Part shown: positions 30,245 to 45,600 of the stretch, in pieces
Layout of the letters: every line of letters starts with the position of its first letter
How positions within the stretch are numbered: the first letter of the stretch is position 1
NCBI RefSeq assembly: GCF_964204645.1
Contig: NC_134025.1
Span: 22,598,001-22,662,000 of the forward strand
Reading direction: 5' to 3'
From: Tubulanus polymorphus
Lineage: Eukaryota; Nemertea; Palaeonemertea; Tubulaniformes; Tubulanidae
Length of the DNA: 64,000 nucleotides
The notes under the pieces: generated by a model
The model's input: only the letters and a program-made list of their open reading frames with translations
What the model was told of the DNA's origin: nothing
Database searches by the model: none
Program-made: the position numbers and the translations under genes

Positions 30245-33200
30245 GTATGTAATTTTGGTAACTACTCGACGATATCACATAGTCATAGACTGCAAACCAA
30301 AATCATTTTGGCCAAACCCAATCTCTAGCAACAGCGGCGGGTTCAGCAAGCAGTATCCGGTCGGTCCATATGCCGGCCCTAATGCCCAGGGTTCAGACTC
30401 ACACGGGCCCCTATTATATTATATTTTGTCGAGGTCCCTTCGAGATTCCATCCTCATAAATTCTGAACTGAATATTTTGTGAAGAAAAATCAAATTAAGT
30501 AAGCTTGACGATCTGAAAAAATATCAATATTTTGTTGATCAGCCTTTAACTATGTAGTCTGTCTGTCAATAGTTCCTTGCCTGGTTTTAAAAGATGTATT
30601 TTTGATCAACTGACTTGTATACCTACACAAAATATACTACATTTTCTTCACAGTCTTTCCTTCGTGCCTAAGATCCTCCCACAAATGGCCTATGATGTCA
30701 AGTTGTAGTTAGGCCTACCTAAACTTTGGTGATAAGCTTTTTTAATCGGATGGGTGGTTTTTGAAAATATCCGATCTTGAAACCACAGACAGGTTTCAGA
30801 CTACTAGTAGACCCCCCACCCCCTTCCGCGAGTTATTCTAGTCAAGAAGTAGCCCGCAAAATCCATCATTTTCACATCTAAACCAAACCTCTTCCTCCTA
30901 ACATGTTTTATTGTCAATATTATGTCTGTAGGTCAAGTGCTTGGCACGTAAAATTGTAGAATGAACATTTGTTTTTAATTTCTAAGATTGAAATATTGAA
31001 ATTGAACTAATTCAACTTGAGATGTAGTTGATGCTTGATTTAATTCTAAAGTGGGTATCATTTGTCAGAACGAATGAATAACTGTTAGGCCTATAGGCCT
31101 ATAGCTTTCCTTCTACAATTAAACTTGCAGAAGTTGGATTGTTCTAAATCTGAAAATCAACCAAATTGACCTTTATATTGAGGTCCACAATTTTCCGGTT
31201 CATTTTCCTGGTAAATTGTGTCTTAATCAGATTTTGGAAGTCAAAAACTCGCCTTCCTTCATAGGCCTACACAAAAAAGGGGCAACTTTATAAAAGCAAT
31301 TAATCCAAAATGGACAGGTAAAAGGTGCTTATTGATTTTCTAATTAGAGATACCACGCTTCAGATTTTTATTCATCAAAATCAGATTTTTTCAAAAAAAA
31401 GTCTGTTAACCTGACTTAATCATAGTGAGATTTCTCCCAGGTTGTCCGACTTAGCGACAAGATTTACTGTTATAAGAAGTGTAGTAAAAGTCATTAATGA
31501 TCCACTCCTTGCAATCGTATATTGGATACTGGTCTCACTTAATCGGAGAGATTTTTTGGAAATAACATTTGGTCTAGGTCCTCTCTTTCTGAGAATAAGA
31601 TTGAATTGGAATTAAACCTCGATTCTAATATGTATGGATATGTGCGCGAAAATATTTCACTTTCACATCACGAAAAATTTCAATCAAGTGGATCGAAAGC
31701 TCTGGCAGGTTTTCAATTGATTCTGTATTTTCAGCGTTAAAAAATCTAACTTTATTGGATTATTATACGTATAAGAACTTATTTCAACAACTGATTGGGT
31801 TCAACTCTCTCAATACAGTCTTATTGCTGGAATATATAAGGCTATAATATCCCCAAATAATCCCTATTATTGTAAAAAAAAAACATGGGAATTTTTCCCA
31901 CTCTAGTTCTACTCTAGACTGTGCTGCCATCTCTACAATTTCGTAATTTGACCGGAGAACGTATACCTAGTATACATTTCATAGCGTGATCACGATAACC
32001 GTGCTCATTAAGCATCGAATTGAATTAAACCAATACGAAACCTTTTTCATCCCATAGCATATTAAGTATTCTGTTTGATCGTCTACTACGGATACAATGC
32101 CTAATATTCGCTTTCATTGCAATTATTGATCTCATTTTCTCTGGGGTTTTCAACCTGCCTAGCCTTTAGGGTGAACAGACAGACAAAAATAGGGTTGTAA
32201 TGAATTTCGCCCACAATGAAATATGCTACAGGAAGAGTTATAATCGACATTTATGTTGAACTCGTGTTACAGGATACAGAAAATAAGTGATCGGTAAACT
32301 TGATTAAAGATGATATTTTCATTTTCAATATTGTTCGTCATCAGTTATATTTGAACTTGCCTGTCGAGCATTTGCCTCGTGGTATAAAAAGGGGTATGGG
32401 TAAGGTTTTCGACCATCTTGTGATACTGATATCTGTTATATCAACAGGAATAGGTATGTGCCAAATGCTGGCATAGATTGTGTCTTATCATATTTCAGCA
32501 GAGTCGAAAACTAGGATGGGACAATATATATTTCCAGGGGCCAGTTGCTCAAAAATTGGGTAGGGTTAACCGGTGGATAGTTGACATAGTCACAATTACA
32601 ATTCCATTGTTTCCACAGCATTTATCCGACAGTTATCTTTAGATAACATTTGAGCAACTGGTCACTGTCGGATATAGAAAATCATAGATTTAAACTCTTT
32701 AAAGGTTAACATGATATTATTCATGCTAAGAATGTCATGCTAATTGAGTAGTATTCATTGTGCCACTCCCTAATAAAATGATGAAATGTCTTGAACAGAT
32801 ACAGCAGTATATATAGCGTATACATGTGAAGGTGATGAAGGTGAATTTTGAACAATTCTAAGAATAGAACGTTTGATACAATGCCAGGGTCTCTATGCCT
32901 CCTTGATTCTTTAAAGACTCCTTAACGGAAAATGCTACCTTCCTTTGATTTTAGCAAAATGCTCGAAACTCTTTTAAAACTCCTTCAATTTTGAGAAATA
33001 GGCAACTAGAAATTTTTGTCTAGTTTGTAGTTGCACAGCCCAGGCTATGCCTAGAAATTGGTACAAATGGGACCCAGATTTTTTTACCCAATTAGGCGGT
33101 TACAAAATTAGAAACCGAGTTTAGATAGTGTATAGATAAAAATTTGCATACAAAACCAACGAAAACGAGGTGTAGGAGGAGTCTACTGTAATTTAGATTT

Positions 33201-33656
33201 GAAAGTGATGCAAACACTTCCTCGGAATTAGAAATTTTCTTCTTTAAAAGTCCATGAAAACTCCTTATATCCAGGAATAACTGATCCGTAGGGACCCTGA
33301 ATGCTAGTTGAAGAAATCTGAGCGTCTGCTGCCAATTTTCTCCACCACGTCATGATATATATACACGAAAGTGAATGTGCTATTTGTATATAGCCTACTG
33401 ATTTCACATCCTACTCAACGGAAGGAGATTTCATTTGTATTTGCAGACCATGTCACCGAACTCAAAGTTGCCAAGTCAAAGATCACCGACTTAGAAAGCC
33501 AGAATAATTTGCAAAAAAACGAGGTAAGTTGTTTTTTCTGAATCGCCGCCTTGGAACGTAAAAAATGTTTTGTCATTCACATTCGCGTATGTAAAAGATA
33601 AAAGACATTTGATCCGAGATGAACAACTGGAAGTTTTCAGAAATTGATGCGAGTTG

Positions 33657-33690
<34 letters not shown>

Positions 33691-36600
33691 CGTATATGTA
33701 CAATATGTATCCTTTGAAATGCCATATGTTTGAATAATGAGGGGCACATATTGATTTTGAAGCAGATGCAGTTTGATACTTGACCAATTTCCAATTCTGG
33801 CATATGATTACATGCGCTTTCCCGCACATATTTCTCATCTCATTTCGGTATCATAGTAGAATTTTTAATTAATTAATGAGCGCCATTTCGCTTAACCCTG
33901 GAGTTTCCGAAAAAGACCGTGTCTAAAAACTTCAAAGATCTCATTTCATTGGCTCGTAGCTTTTATTAGATTATGCGGTATAGTTCCTTGATTACGGGTA
34001 TATATCAATTCAGTGCATTGTAGAACCCGGTAGTTTGCGCATGATCAAGATAAAAGTTTTAGGATATTCCGGTTTTTTTTCACCAGCAATCTCAATTAAC
34101 TATAAATACCCAGTCATTGATACTTGTCGGCATTTTATTAAATATTCTGTTCATGAATGAAATTGAATAAAGCCCAACGGACCTCAAAAATATTGTTCCC
34201 AAAACCACGTTTTTCGTTTCTGGAAAAACGCGTATGACACAGAGAAAGGCTAAGAAATTTGTTTCCTGCTTGTGTATTCCCTGTTTTGTGTGCGCTGGGC
34301 TAAAACTATCAAATTTTGAGACTTTTCAATAAGAATGAATAATCAAGCGTGCCAGCATTTGTTGCGTTTTTAAGCGTGCGCGTCGTGTAACCAGATGTTA
34401 ACGGTTTGCAAGTTTGATTCTTAATTGCAGAATGAAAGGTTGAAACATCTGATAGCTGAATTGGAAGTGAAGAATCAGTCTCTTGAATTACAGAATACCC
34501 ACATATCTTCGGAGTACAGAGCGATACTAGATAACAAAGAGGTATATATCAAGGGCGAATTCGCGTGTGAAGTCACTGAAACAGAATTGATGATTTCGGC
34601 TGATTGTTTCTTCTCACGCCCACCTGCCTTGACAATCTTGTCCAGTTCAGCAATACCATCACAGAACTGGGCGATTAACCCCTCAAAATCTTAGATGTTT
34701 TCAAAATGCACTTTACTTTAAAAAGTTTCTTGAGGGTGGACCAATTGTGTCCTCCAGTCACAAATGACCAGATACACTGCTGTATGTGCATTGAATACTG
34801 GTCATTCTTAATTATTGATTAATTTACTTCTGCTTTTCATGATTCTTGACTCTCGAAATGGCTCCTGCCTTGAAATTGTGCATCTTCAGTTATTGCTCTC
34901 CCAGTAATCGCTCTCCTTAAAGCGGAAAAACTGCTTGATTCGAACTGGAAATTTGCTTCAGAATTTTGTTACCATGATATGATAGGCCTTATGTTTTGAG
35001 TTTAAAACCATATCTTCTATTCCACATTTTCTTAAGGCGCCTGTTCGGCCCATCGTCGATGCGACGCATCTCGTTCGAAAAACCCATAGCATAACCAGAT
35101 CGTGGGCGTCCCTGACCTTGGGGTTAATGAATGAGATCTGTAGTCAGGACATTTCTCGTTCATTTGGTTTGCCTCGCGTATTGCCACGTGACACCTTGTG
35201 TATGACTAATTCCTGGAAATTTGTATTCAACGTATTAAAAATCGTGGACCTTGGCGCCTATTCGGCGAAATTCAAGCGTTTTCGACGACGCCGTTTATTC
35301 CATCGGCGATGCTTAGCAGCCGAAACAAACTCGAACCGATTTTTTACCGACGGTAGTCACTATAAATAAAGACAAGCTTTCAATTGAAATATAAAGATTC
35401 TTAATTTAGTTCTCGTTCTGGGGAATGAATCACGAAAAGTGTGTATGCTTTCATATCTTCGTTAGAATTCGACGGGTTCAATCGCAGCTGCACGGGAGTT
35501 CCGCGATGAAGATTTTCTTCTTTCATGTTCACGATTTCTGGACTTCTCTCGATAATCTATTTGCGATAACTTGCCTAGTAACCGAGTAACTCTTGATAGT
35601 TCAATGGTGTTTGCATGAACCGGTAAAATTTGGTGCCTTTTTTCATGGATTCGATGGTAGGAAATTTGCTACAGATTTTAGAAAAAGGTCTAGCTTCTCA
35701 GTTTCCATCCAAGTGTCTGGTGAAAACTCACAATATAATGAAAAAACTAGATGAGAATTTGATGTTTCGGCCATCTTTTTGGACATTTTTAGAATATGGT
35801 GCATAGAATTGGGTCAAAAAATCACATTCTAAAGGGCACAAATTGGCGCAAGAGAAGAAAGTAAACTTAAATGTGCACTGTTTTCATAATCAAGGGTATA
35901 AAATGTGTGATGTTTTGATCAGTGAAGGGCATTCGCCTACTATCGAATTTCACCATGAGATTTTCTTTAGCCATTGTCTTGCCCGCATGTGAAATTGGCC
36001 TTTTGCCTAGGTTTGGACCTGCCCTTTAGAAATCCTGGCTATGAGCCAGTTATACCATTTCGGATGAGTTATTTCATTTGCCCGCAAGTCCTGTTTCTTA
36101 TTTCATCGCATTTTGACCACATTTAGCGTCGTTAGAGATGATTTCTCTTCTTGAAAACGTTACTGAAATAGCCACGGATAAATGAGCAAGATTTGATTAA
36201 ACTGTTAAGTGGCTTGATGCACAAAAGTTGTGGCCTATTGGATATTTTGGACATATTCTAGCATTTTTCACACCTGTAGCCAATATTTATGGTAATTCCG
36301 CATTCATCTGTCTTGGCAATTATCGGATACTTCACATTAAATCCGATATTGAAATAAATTATTTTCATTCTATAATTGTGTCAATTTTTATCAGCAATTT
36401 AATCCATTTGTAAAACGCAGTTGAGTACTTTTAATTACAAACAGATGGGGCCTACGTTTTGGATTACTGTCTGTCACCTGCTTCAAGGCATCTCTCTCTC
36501 TCTCTCTCTTCAAACTTGGAACTGCACCTGGTTTTTGGTAATAGAAATTCTAATTAAAACGTAAAAATTACGGAGGACACTAATGGTCTAGAATTTGATA

Positions 36601-39600
36601 ACGCTCGTAACGAATGGATTTTCTCATCTCCCCTCTCCTTGCTCTTTCTTCTTCGCTTCTCAAATTATGGTTTCCGTTTACATTTTTAACTCTGCCTCCT
36701 TTAAGTCTATGAATGTTAAGTCGCGGTCGTCTTCATATTTTCAAGTTGAAACCACCATTCAAACCCTGAAACTGCCATTATAGTCTCACTGCCCTTAGCC
36801 TCACTGCCCGGTTCAATTTTTCAATTTGATGATAAATTCGAGTTGATAAACGATAGAATGAATAATCATGGTCATGAAACTTCACCATGCATAAGACCTA
36901 AATCACCTTTGCGAGGATACAATGGTTCGTCTTGAACTTTGAAAAAAAAACTCAAATGGACAGTGGTGAACATACCAAAGATGTTTCATATATAAAACCT
37001 CTGATGAATCTTTGAATTTCAAGTTTTCAACTGGATTCAGCGTGCTTCAACTTCTGCCTCATTTACTGAATTTAAGAATTTTAAATTCAGCAAATGTAAA
37101 GTCGCAGGAATCTCTTACCGACAATTCTGCACGTTTGTTTTAAAGATTTCATGAGGTCAAAAGTAGGAATAAGAAAAACTGAAGACCACTGCTTTAAGTT
37201 TGGATGAGGTCTTGAGATTTTCTACGTATTTCTCTCAATTTGCATGCATGTATCTTTTCACGCTAATGGTAAACTACACATTGTAAAAAAAAAAATGATA
37301 TGCGTCCAAGAGAAGTATTTTCGGATATGTAATCAAAGTCGCGAAATGAGGTCGCATTACAAAGGCGGCAGAATGTATCCCTTAGGCTGTGCATTGAAGC
37401 ACTTCCACTTTATTCAAGTATTTTATTTGTGTTCATAATTGGACATTTGGATAATCGCATTTGAAGCGATTATCGGAAAAAAAATGAGACGTTTGCTTTC
37501 TTTAGTCTGGTTCTTTTTTTGGGAGGGGGATAGTTTACGGAATGTTTTACTTCTACTCCGGTGCCCGTGTGACGATATTTTGGCTTGTTTGATTTTCCCA
37601 TATCGCGACGCGTCATTTCTTGTATGTAACTATAGCAGCGGCGAAGCCACGATACCTTCGGGCCTGTCACTGACGATGACAACGACGGAGTTACTCGGCG
37701 GGTATGAACCATGTCATCTGATTGGTCGAATGTCACTTCCCACTGATATCGAGTTAATCTTAGAGCAGGTATAAATACTCACCCGACTCGTGCTGGTTTT
37801 GCAGTGGTTTTAATTTTTTTCATCGGGACGAGACGCATCGTCGTTTCGCGTTGTTCCGTTTCTATCCGTAGTGATTACGTTTTTTTTTCAACTTATTGTC
37901 GTCGCTGATGTTGTCGGTTGCAGGTTGAATTGAACTTGTTGAAACAGCAACAACACGAACTGCAAGAACAACAAAAGTTGGCGTCGTACTCCAGTCATCA
38001 TCATCATCATCAAGCCCAGTTCTCAGAAGATGAGCCCTACCAGTCTGACTACGGTGAGTATCATTGATTCCTACAATAGCTGTACTACTGCCCAACTCTA
38101 ACTCAATTGAGTGAATTCTTTTTTTCTAATTTTCATTTTGGATGTTGATTCTCAATTCTGTATTTAACATTTCTCAATGTTATCGATGAATTGAACAGAC
38201 CTCTCCTCTTAGACGTTCTTTCTTAATCATTAATAGCCATTACATGACTTTTCATTCGACGCGGGTAACCTGTTTGTTGCCTACGAGAATATTTGGTACA
38301 ACGAAATTTGGCTAGAGCCGGTTATGAATTCGTGTGGGTTGACCATCAAAGACAGAATCACAGTTTAGTACCGGTAGTTGAGGTATATCGCCCAGGGGAA
38401 TGTAGAAATTATTTTTCAAAATATCCAACGCGGATCAGCACTGTACTTTCATTTAACGTACGATAATAACCTTTTCGAATATGAAGATTCAATTGAAGGT
38501 TCAATAATTCGTAATGATTACGATCGGATCAGCACTGTACTTTCATTTAACGTACGGTAATTACCTTTTCGAATATGAAGATTCAATTGAAGGTTCAATA
38601 ATTTGTAATGATTACGATTGGATCAGCACTGTACTTTCATTTAACGTACGGTACTTACCTTTTCGAATATGAAGATTCAATTGAAGGTTCAATAATTCGT
38701 AATGATTACGATCGGATCAGCACTGTACTTTCATTTAATGTACGATAATTACCTTTTCGAATATGAAGATTCAATTGAAGGTTCGATAATTCGTAATGAT
38801 TTCGATAGGACAGAGCTGATGAAAATTTTCTATCTTTTTTTTTCTATCTTTGAAGAAAACACTTTGTGGGAATATGTCATTGGTCCTCGCATTTCAAGTT
38901 TTAATGATCATGAAATATGCAGCAGTGTATGAGAGACATTAATAAAGCACGCATTTCTTTACTAACTAATCACGTCTTAAGAAAAGATATCGTGTCACAA
39001 ATGCAAATGATTTCTATTATTTATCGAGAACTGAGGCCGGTTTTGTGTTGTAGATTGGCCATTAGTTTGTGTATCACTTTGTCGCAAATTTTTTTAAAGT
39101 TATTCTCATGTTACCATGGCAGTAAGCCCTATGGTATGTAGTTTACTCTGTGGCATAATGATAATATACCTGTCTTGAAAATTAGCTCTTGTATGTATAT
39201 ATAGCACCTTTGAATTCTGAGTCACGTTCAATTCCCATCCTCAGTGCGAATTTTATGATTCTTGAAAAATCTACTGATTACATTCATCGGAAGAGTGATA
39301 CTACTACGTCGTGTATCAGAAAATTGATTTCATTTTCCAAATTAGATCGAAATGAGGTACGAAATTATCTAAAATATCTTTTATGTTTGACAGTGCCAGT
39401 CATCGTATTGGGTTCAAATCCAATTGATATTGAATTTTGCTTCAACTCAAACAAATTAGAAGTTGTGCTAGTCATATCATATCAGGCTTGAATCTCCCTC
39501 CGATAATGAACCATTTTTTTTTCAATTCAATGATATTCCCTTTAATTTGCATATCAAGCCTAAGAGTTTTTAGGCAGAAAACATGTTATCGCTGCTTTGC

Positions 39601-42600
39601 AGCTATATTGTATTTCACCTGCATGTTTATAAGTAGTAGTTCATTGCAGCGACAGGAACTAGAGTATCATTTTCATCTTTGAATTGATTCGGCAAGTTTC
39701 GAATACTGTTAGTGCGACATTTCTCATAGATTTCATTTGACAACGCAGTTGAAGGATGTTGATGCCACCCTAATTGTGATTGTGTATCGTATACTTAGCC
39801 GGCCATCGTGGTGTAAGGAAAGAAAAATTAACACTATCTTGGCCTAAATTGATTAGGTACGGGCCGCCTACCTGACAATTTCCTGTGCTTTTTTTTCTGT
39901 TCAATTAGGGCGCCGCTTATTCATAAACCGTGTGCGTAGCTCAAAGCATTGGTTTTTCATTTCCTGCCCGGTTATGAGAGATATGTCGGTGATAGTAATT
40001 AGTTTGAATAATGCATGAGTATTAGTAGCAAAATGATTAATACTGAATCGGTTTTTGATCTCAAGATTTTCGGGTCGAATTCGAAATTTTAAAGTCTGAA
40101 AATATCGGCCATAGGCTAAAACCGTAAGAAATACGTCATTTGCCGAAATAAGCCTTAAGCTGGGGATACGCTGACTATTTTTTGTTTTATCAAAGTGATC
40201 ATTTATGAATTGTGCATTGAAAGATTTTGTCAGATTTTGTTATTTGCTCTTTTTGTTTTTGAAGTTAGACGAATGCAATATTTAACGCGATGCTTGACCG
40301 TAAGCGAATTCTACCTTAGTAGACATTAGCCGCGATGACGCGGAGACGATTTGGCCCGGGCCAATTTGGCATGGAGCAGGCCCGAGTCAAATTTGGAAAT
40401 CGTGTTCACACATTAATCACTAACTCGATACTAAACAACACTTGAACATAGTGAAATGAGTCACTTCCGGAACCAGTTGCAATTCACATGCAATTATTTG
40501 ACCCGTGCTAAAATTTGGCTCAGGCCTGGTCTGACGTTTTTGGTGGGGCCAAAATTGGGGCGTGTGTGAACAGTTGTTGCGGGGCCAAAAATGCTTGTGT
40601 GATCGCGCGGCTATTGGCATTTTTGTTGCAATATCTGTGGCAATGCACAACGACTATTTTTAGAAACGTATTTTTAAATGGAGAAACTCTGAATGGCCTA
40701 TGATGTTAACTAATCTAATGAATGGAAAACTGTACATATAGACATATCTGTGTAGTGTGTGGCCAATATGCTGCCAGTGCGACAAATGTTGCCTCCAACA
40801 CTTTGGAAATTGGCAGAATTTATGGTTGGATAATAGCGGTTTTCAGGAAAATTTCAACCAGCTGTTAATATTGCGGGACAAAGCAGTTAACTAATAGCTA
40901 CGCATACACCGGTGTAGGGAGATTTAATTGCGCCTTATTCCAGCCTGAATTGAATTCAATACAGGGAGTAAAACAGAACCGAGCTTCGACGTCGTCGAAT
41001 ATCAGCTGCCCAGGTGAACTCACCACTTCACTACGACGACTACCATACATACACGCGCCATCCAACCTTCTAGACTCTACCGATGAAATAATGTTTACTA
41101 TTCAGTTCGTTTTTTCATAATGAACATAAATTTAGACGTTATACCACCCTCCTCTTTACTATATATATTTCGATTTAAATTTTCGCTCAATTCTTATCAA
41201 AATGAAATAGGCAGTCGATTCCCCAGTTGTTTATTGATTTTAAGAGTTAATATGTCTTATTCTCTTTCTTTCTCTGAACGTGGCCATCTATATCCATGAT
41301 CTATAGCTGCGATCACAAGAGCATTTTTGGCCGGGGAATTATGTCCGCCCAGGTCTGAGCCAAATTACGGGTCAAATTATCGAAATTGCTGCAGGTTCTG
41401 GAAGTGACTCACTTCACATTGTCGAAGCATTGTTTAGTATCGAGTGAGTAGTTTACATGTGAACGCGCTCGCTAATTGGGCTAGGGTCAAATTTAAACTC
41501 GGGCCTGTTCCGTGCCAATTCGTCCCGAGCCACGCCGTCTCCCGTGTGATCGCGGCTTATACATGATTCTTCGAGTTTGAAATCTATTTAGAGAAGATCC
41601 ATATCAATTTGATTGTACTTATTTCTGATGTCTATGTGTGTGTGCGTGTGCGTGTTAAAATACATGTATATGAATTTAGAATTGCAATTCAATCAACCAT
41701 CGATTGAATATCGTGCTATATATATTTATATAAAGCCGCTTGTGCTTTTTGATGATGAACTGTAAATCTAATTTCCACATGTTCACCACGGTAGAGAAGA
41801 TATATTCGTATTTTTGCGCTAAATTTATCGATGAACTGTCTCGTGTGTCGGCGTTCTGCCATCAAGTCGTTGTTGGGTCTTATTTTACCTGTCCTCGGTA
41901 TTTGGTAACACGTCGCTCTCGCGTTCAATTTTTCTGCAGTTACCTCTGAACTAACTTCGACGGTACCTAACAACCGGTGAATTATTACTTTTAGGCTGTT
42001 TTCTTTTTATAAGTTTGGTTACGGATCCGGTTTCTAGGATAAAAAGAAATCTACTTTTATTTTTTGTTTGTTTTTTTTTAAATTATTTTCCGCGCCCCCT
42101 TTTTTGAAACATGAATATTGAAATAAAGATGAACATTTATAATTTTTCCACTGCTACATCATCTTTTGACATCACAAAAAAATGACCGTGGATTATGGTG
42201 TTCTAATGGATATATGTTAATCGGGTTCATTCAGTATATTAGTGCGACTTGCATAAATGGCGACAAAAAAAAATAATTAAAAAAGAATTTTTTCCCCTTC
42301 ACAATTATTTCATGTCCATTAAATCCATAATCCAACTTGAAATAAAAAGCGGCCAAACTGTGTAGTCATCATTTTATAGCGAAATTATGTTTAGTGACGA
42401 TAACTTGCACTGAATTTTTATGGTTTTAATATTTGCAATATATGCCAGGTCAGGAGTATATATTTTCATGCTGCGTAGATGAAAATAATATGGGACTCAG
42501 ATGTATGTCTCATCTTCGAAGGGGTCATTAAGAGTTTGTCATAGTAGGTTGGATCTTTTTCTCGTGATATGTAACTTTACTCTCATAAGCAAGGCAAGTG

Positions 42601-45600
42601 ATAGAATCAGTTCAGATTTTGTTACTTTCAACCGCTGCTGCTGCTTCTGGCCCTGATTCGGATCATGCCATGTTTCGTACTCTGTTTTTACAGTTAGAAC
42701 ATCTATGCGCATCTGCGATCAGGGATATTAGCCCTCTTTGTGCGTGGGCGGCTTGACGTTGGCTCAGCGGCTAACGTTTGATCTAATTTTAGCGTCATGC
42801 GTCTTTTCTGAGCAGTGCAGCGTATAAATAGCGTGACATTTTAGTATTTTGCCCACAAAATAAAAAGCGAAACATGATGAAAAACACGGCACGTGTATTT
42901 ACGAAATACCGGCATTCACGGTGAAGGGCATCGGGCTGCAGAGATGCATATGGTATGAAGTGAATGATTCAACAAGTGTGTCAATAATTAAACATGCACG
43001 CGTTATTCAAATTTGCCTTGGATTTAAAATGTTGCTCAGTGTAAGTACACTTGTGTATACAACTAAATGTATATATTGTCTTAATTATAACAAAACAACA
43101 ACTTATGATTCTTATGCCTTGACCAATCATATTACTACTAGTTCCAACGGGTAAGCAAACATTTGCTGTTATCGGGAAGACATTGATTCCTGCTTGTTCT
43201 TTAGAAATATTATGAACCTATTTCTAAGTTACGTTGGGTCTGCTGTGAATAAGATTGAAACTTTGCATTCGATGTTTTTTGAAAAAAAGTGTTTTTTTTT
43301 TATTACTTGAACAACATTGAAATAACAAGTGAATATAGATTGGCTTTCAGAATTTTAATGGGCTCGAATTTATTGGCCTACTATCCTTCTGACATTGAAG
43401 AATTTTCCTGATATTTTTGGCAAGTTAGGATTTCGAAAAACGAGTGAGGAGACTTGCGATAAACGAATCTGACGATGAACGAAAGATATTCTACACGAAA
43501 GTGTTCTTCAGACGCGCCTTAAAAGCGCAATAACGCGTAAGAAAATGACTCAATATTTGTAAACGTTTGAGCATAAAAGGCATCCCCCTTTCATCATCGG
43601 TTTATTTTAAGCTATGCCGTAATGGCCTAATACATTTGTACGATGATAGTTTTCAAAAAAAACTATCTCATATTCTCTCCTCTGGGCTACGTGGCATTGT
43701 TTTTACCCAATACTTGGTATCTATTGATATTTCATTTGTACCATTTTCTTCGGCAGTACGCTAAGAACTATGCATATACATGAGCGCTTCTTCGAAGAAT
43801 ATTTCCATTTGATTTTCAATATGTAGGAGCTGAAAGGTGTATTTCGTTGTGCAATAGAACGTCGTTTAGAAACTGACCCCCCTGATATAGATTCCGATAT
43901 TCAATGCGTATTTCTCATTTTCATCCCGATATTGCGTTCATGTATATTCCCCGTACTAGGCCTGCACGTATGTACGGTAAATTATTTAGTGCCTAGGAAA
44001 ACATTTGAGTGTATATTTTTTTACCACCGATTTCGCAATTTTTATTGGGCAAACACCAACTCGATATGACGATGACGACGCCATTAGCATAACACCTGTT
44101 GATATCACGCATAGTTCAACCTACCCACCCCGATCGGGAACAGTCTACGCAATCCAATTGCGACAGCATGTGTGGCGCTTGTCGCTTTAGTTGATCTTTT
44201 CATTCGAACCGATGTGGCAGCACGCATTATGGGGCTGTGCGTAAACCGTACCTAGAATTGATGCGAACATTTTTCGCCGTAGTCGGCAATATTTGTTTCG
44301 AAAAGTTTTTTCGCCAGAAAAATGCGAGGGAATACGCGCGATAACGATGAGGTAGGCTTTTCGAGTGATGATGTGGCAATAGCAGATGTTTTTTTTTTAA
44401 ATTTTTCAAAGCAAATGAAAGTTTTTGTCATTACCAACCATTTTCGATATCTGTATTGAATATAAAACTATAAAAGCAATGAAAAAGAAGAAATATCATT
44501 TTTGGTATAAGTAAAAGATTTCGATAAGTGAATTTCGAAAATTGAGGAATTTCTAAAAGGAGTAGCTTTTCGATTCTATAAACGAATATATGCCATTTTT
44601 TCTGCGAATTTCCATCGATTTTCAGATGCTCTTAGAGATAGAATTCGTAAATCCGATGAAACGAAACTTATCTTTTTAGTTTTTTTTTTTTCACGAAAGC
44701 AGCGTTCGAAAGCGATGGTATGGACTTCGGCGACGTCATTTCGTCGCAGCACGAAATCAACCGGCTACGACAGGAAGTCCGGCGTTTGCAGACGGAATCG
44801 GATCGTTGGAAGAATCTTGCGTCGTTGGAATCGCAAGTAAGTCGTAATCAGTTAAATTTATATGCCGCATTCGACTATCTTGGGAAATCTAGTTAGTAGA
44901 GCGGGCATCTGTCGCAATTAACAATGCTGCCTTCATTCTGCAATGCCGATAAACCGATGAATATTGGATTATATGTTTTGTTAAATCGGGCCCTTTTTTT
45001 CCTGTATACATGTACGTAATTTGTATGAGTAATTTTGATTTAAATAGTTGGAATTGCGACCGATAATTCTTCCCATGAATAGCCAACCACGCTTAACAAT
45101 CGTGGAAAATCGCGCATTTTGTTTAAATCATCAAAATTGCTAAGAAATACAAATGAAGCCTTTTTGAAAAATCTGTTTTCCATGCATATCATACCATGCC
45201 ATTTTCTACATTGTGCAGAGTATTGAGGAAAAATGCTATAAGCAATTTTTTTAATGATTAACTTAACAGGATTGTTTGATCCTGTAATGACAGTTTGCAT
45301 ATACGGGTATATTTTCATATAATGCGATTGCGCATTATCATAATCATTGGCCTATCATTGAAAGTAAAGATGAATTATGATACTGTTTTAGTTCACTTGA
45401 GTTCGTGTACATATCCCGTGACGAAAAGCGTGACGAAACACATGTTTGATTATATTTAACGGTCCAAAGTGAAAAAACGTAACCCTTGCATCCATTTCGG
45501 CTGAGACTCACGTGGTCTCGTGCAGCTGTCCATATATGTACATATACCATAATTTATGTGCTTCTATGGAATATTGACAGATATGGAATAAAAGCTAACC

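Larger units (their letters stand above)
38054..44702. other. TRIP11 intron 4, 6.6 kb
   Basis: Noncoding. Contains the 94-bp minisatellite (38432-38807) and two MITE family A copies (40325-40614 and 41302-41562). A TATAAATA box in GC context near 42823 is an isolated match with no gene behind it. Confidence 0.7.

Noticed and set aside
30255-30482. 75-codon open frame just after TRIP11 exon 1
   Set aside because: It lies wholly in intron 1 and has no similarity to golgins; the exon 1 donor and the exon 2 acceptor give a better product.
38378-38932. Open frames with repeated peptide YEDSIEGSII
   Set aside because: They come from the 94-bp minisatellite; the period is not a multiple of three, so frames shift between copies and the peptide has no coding support.
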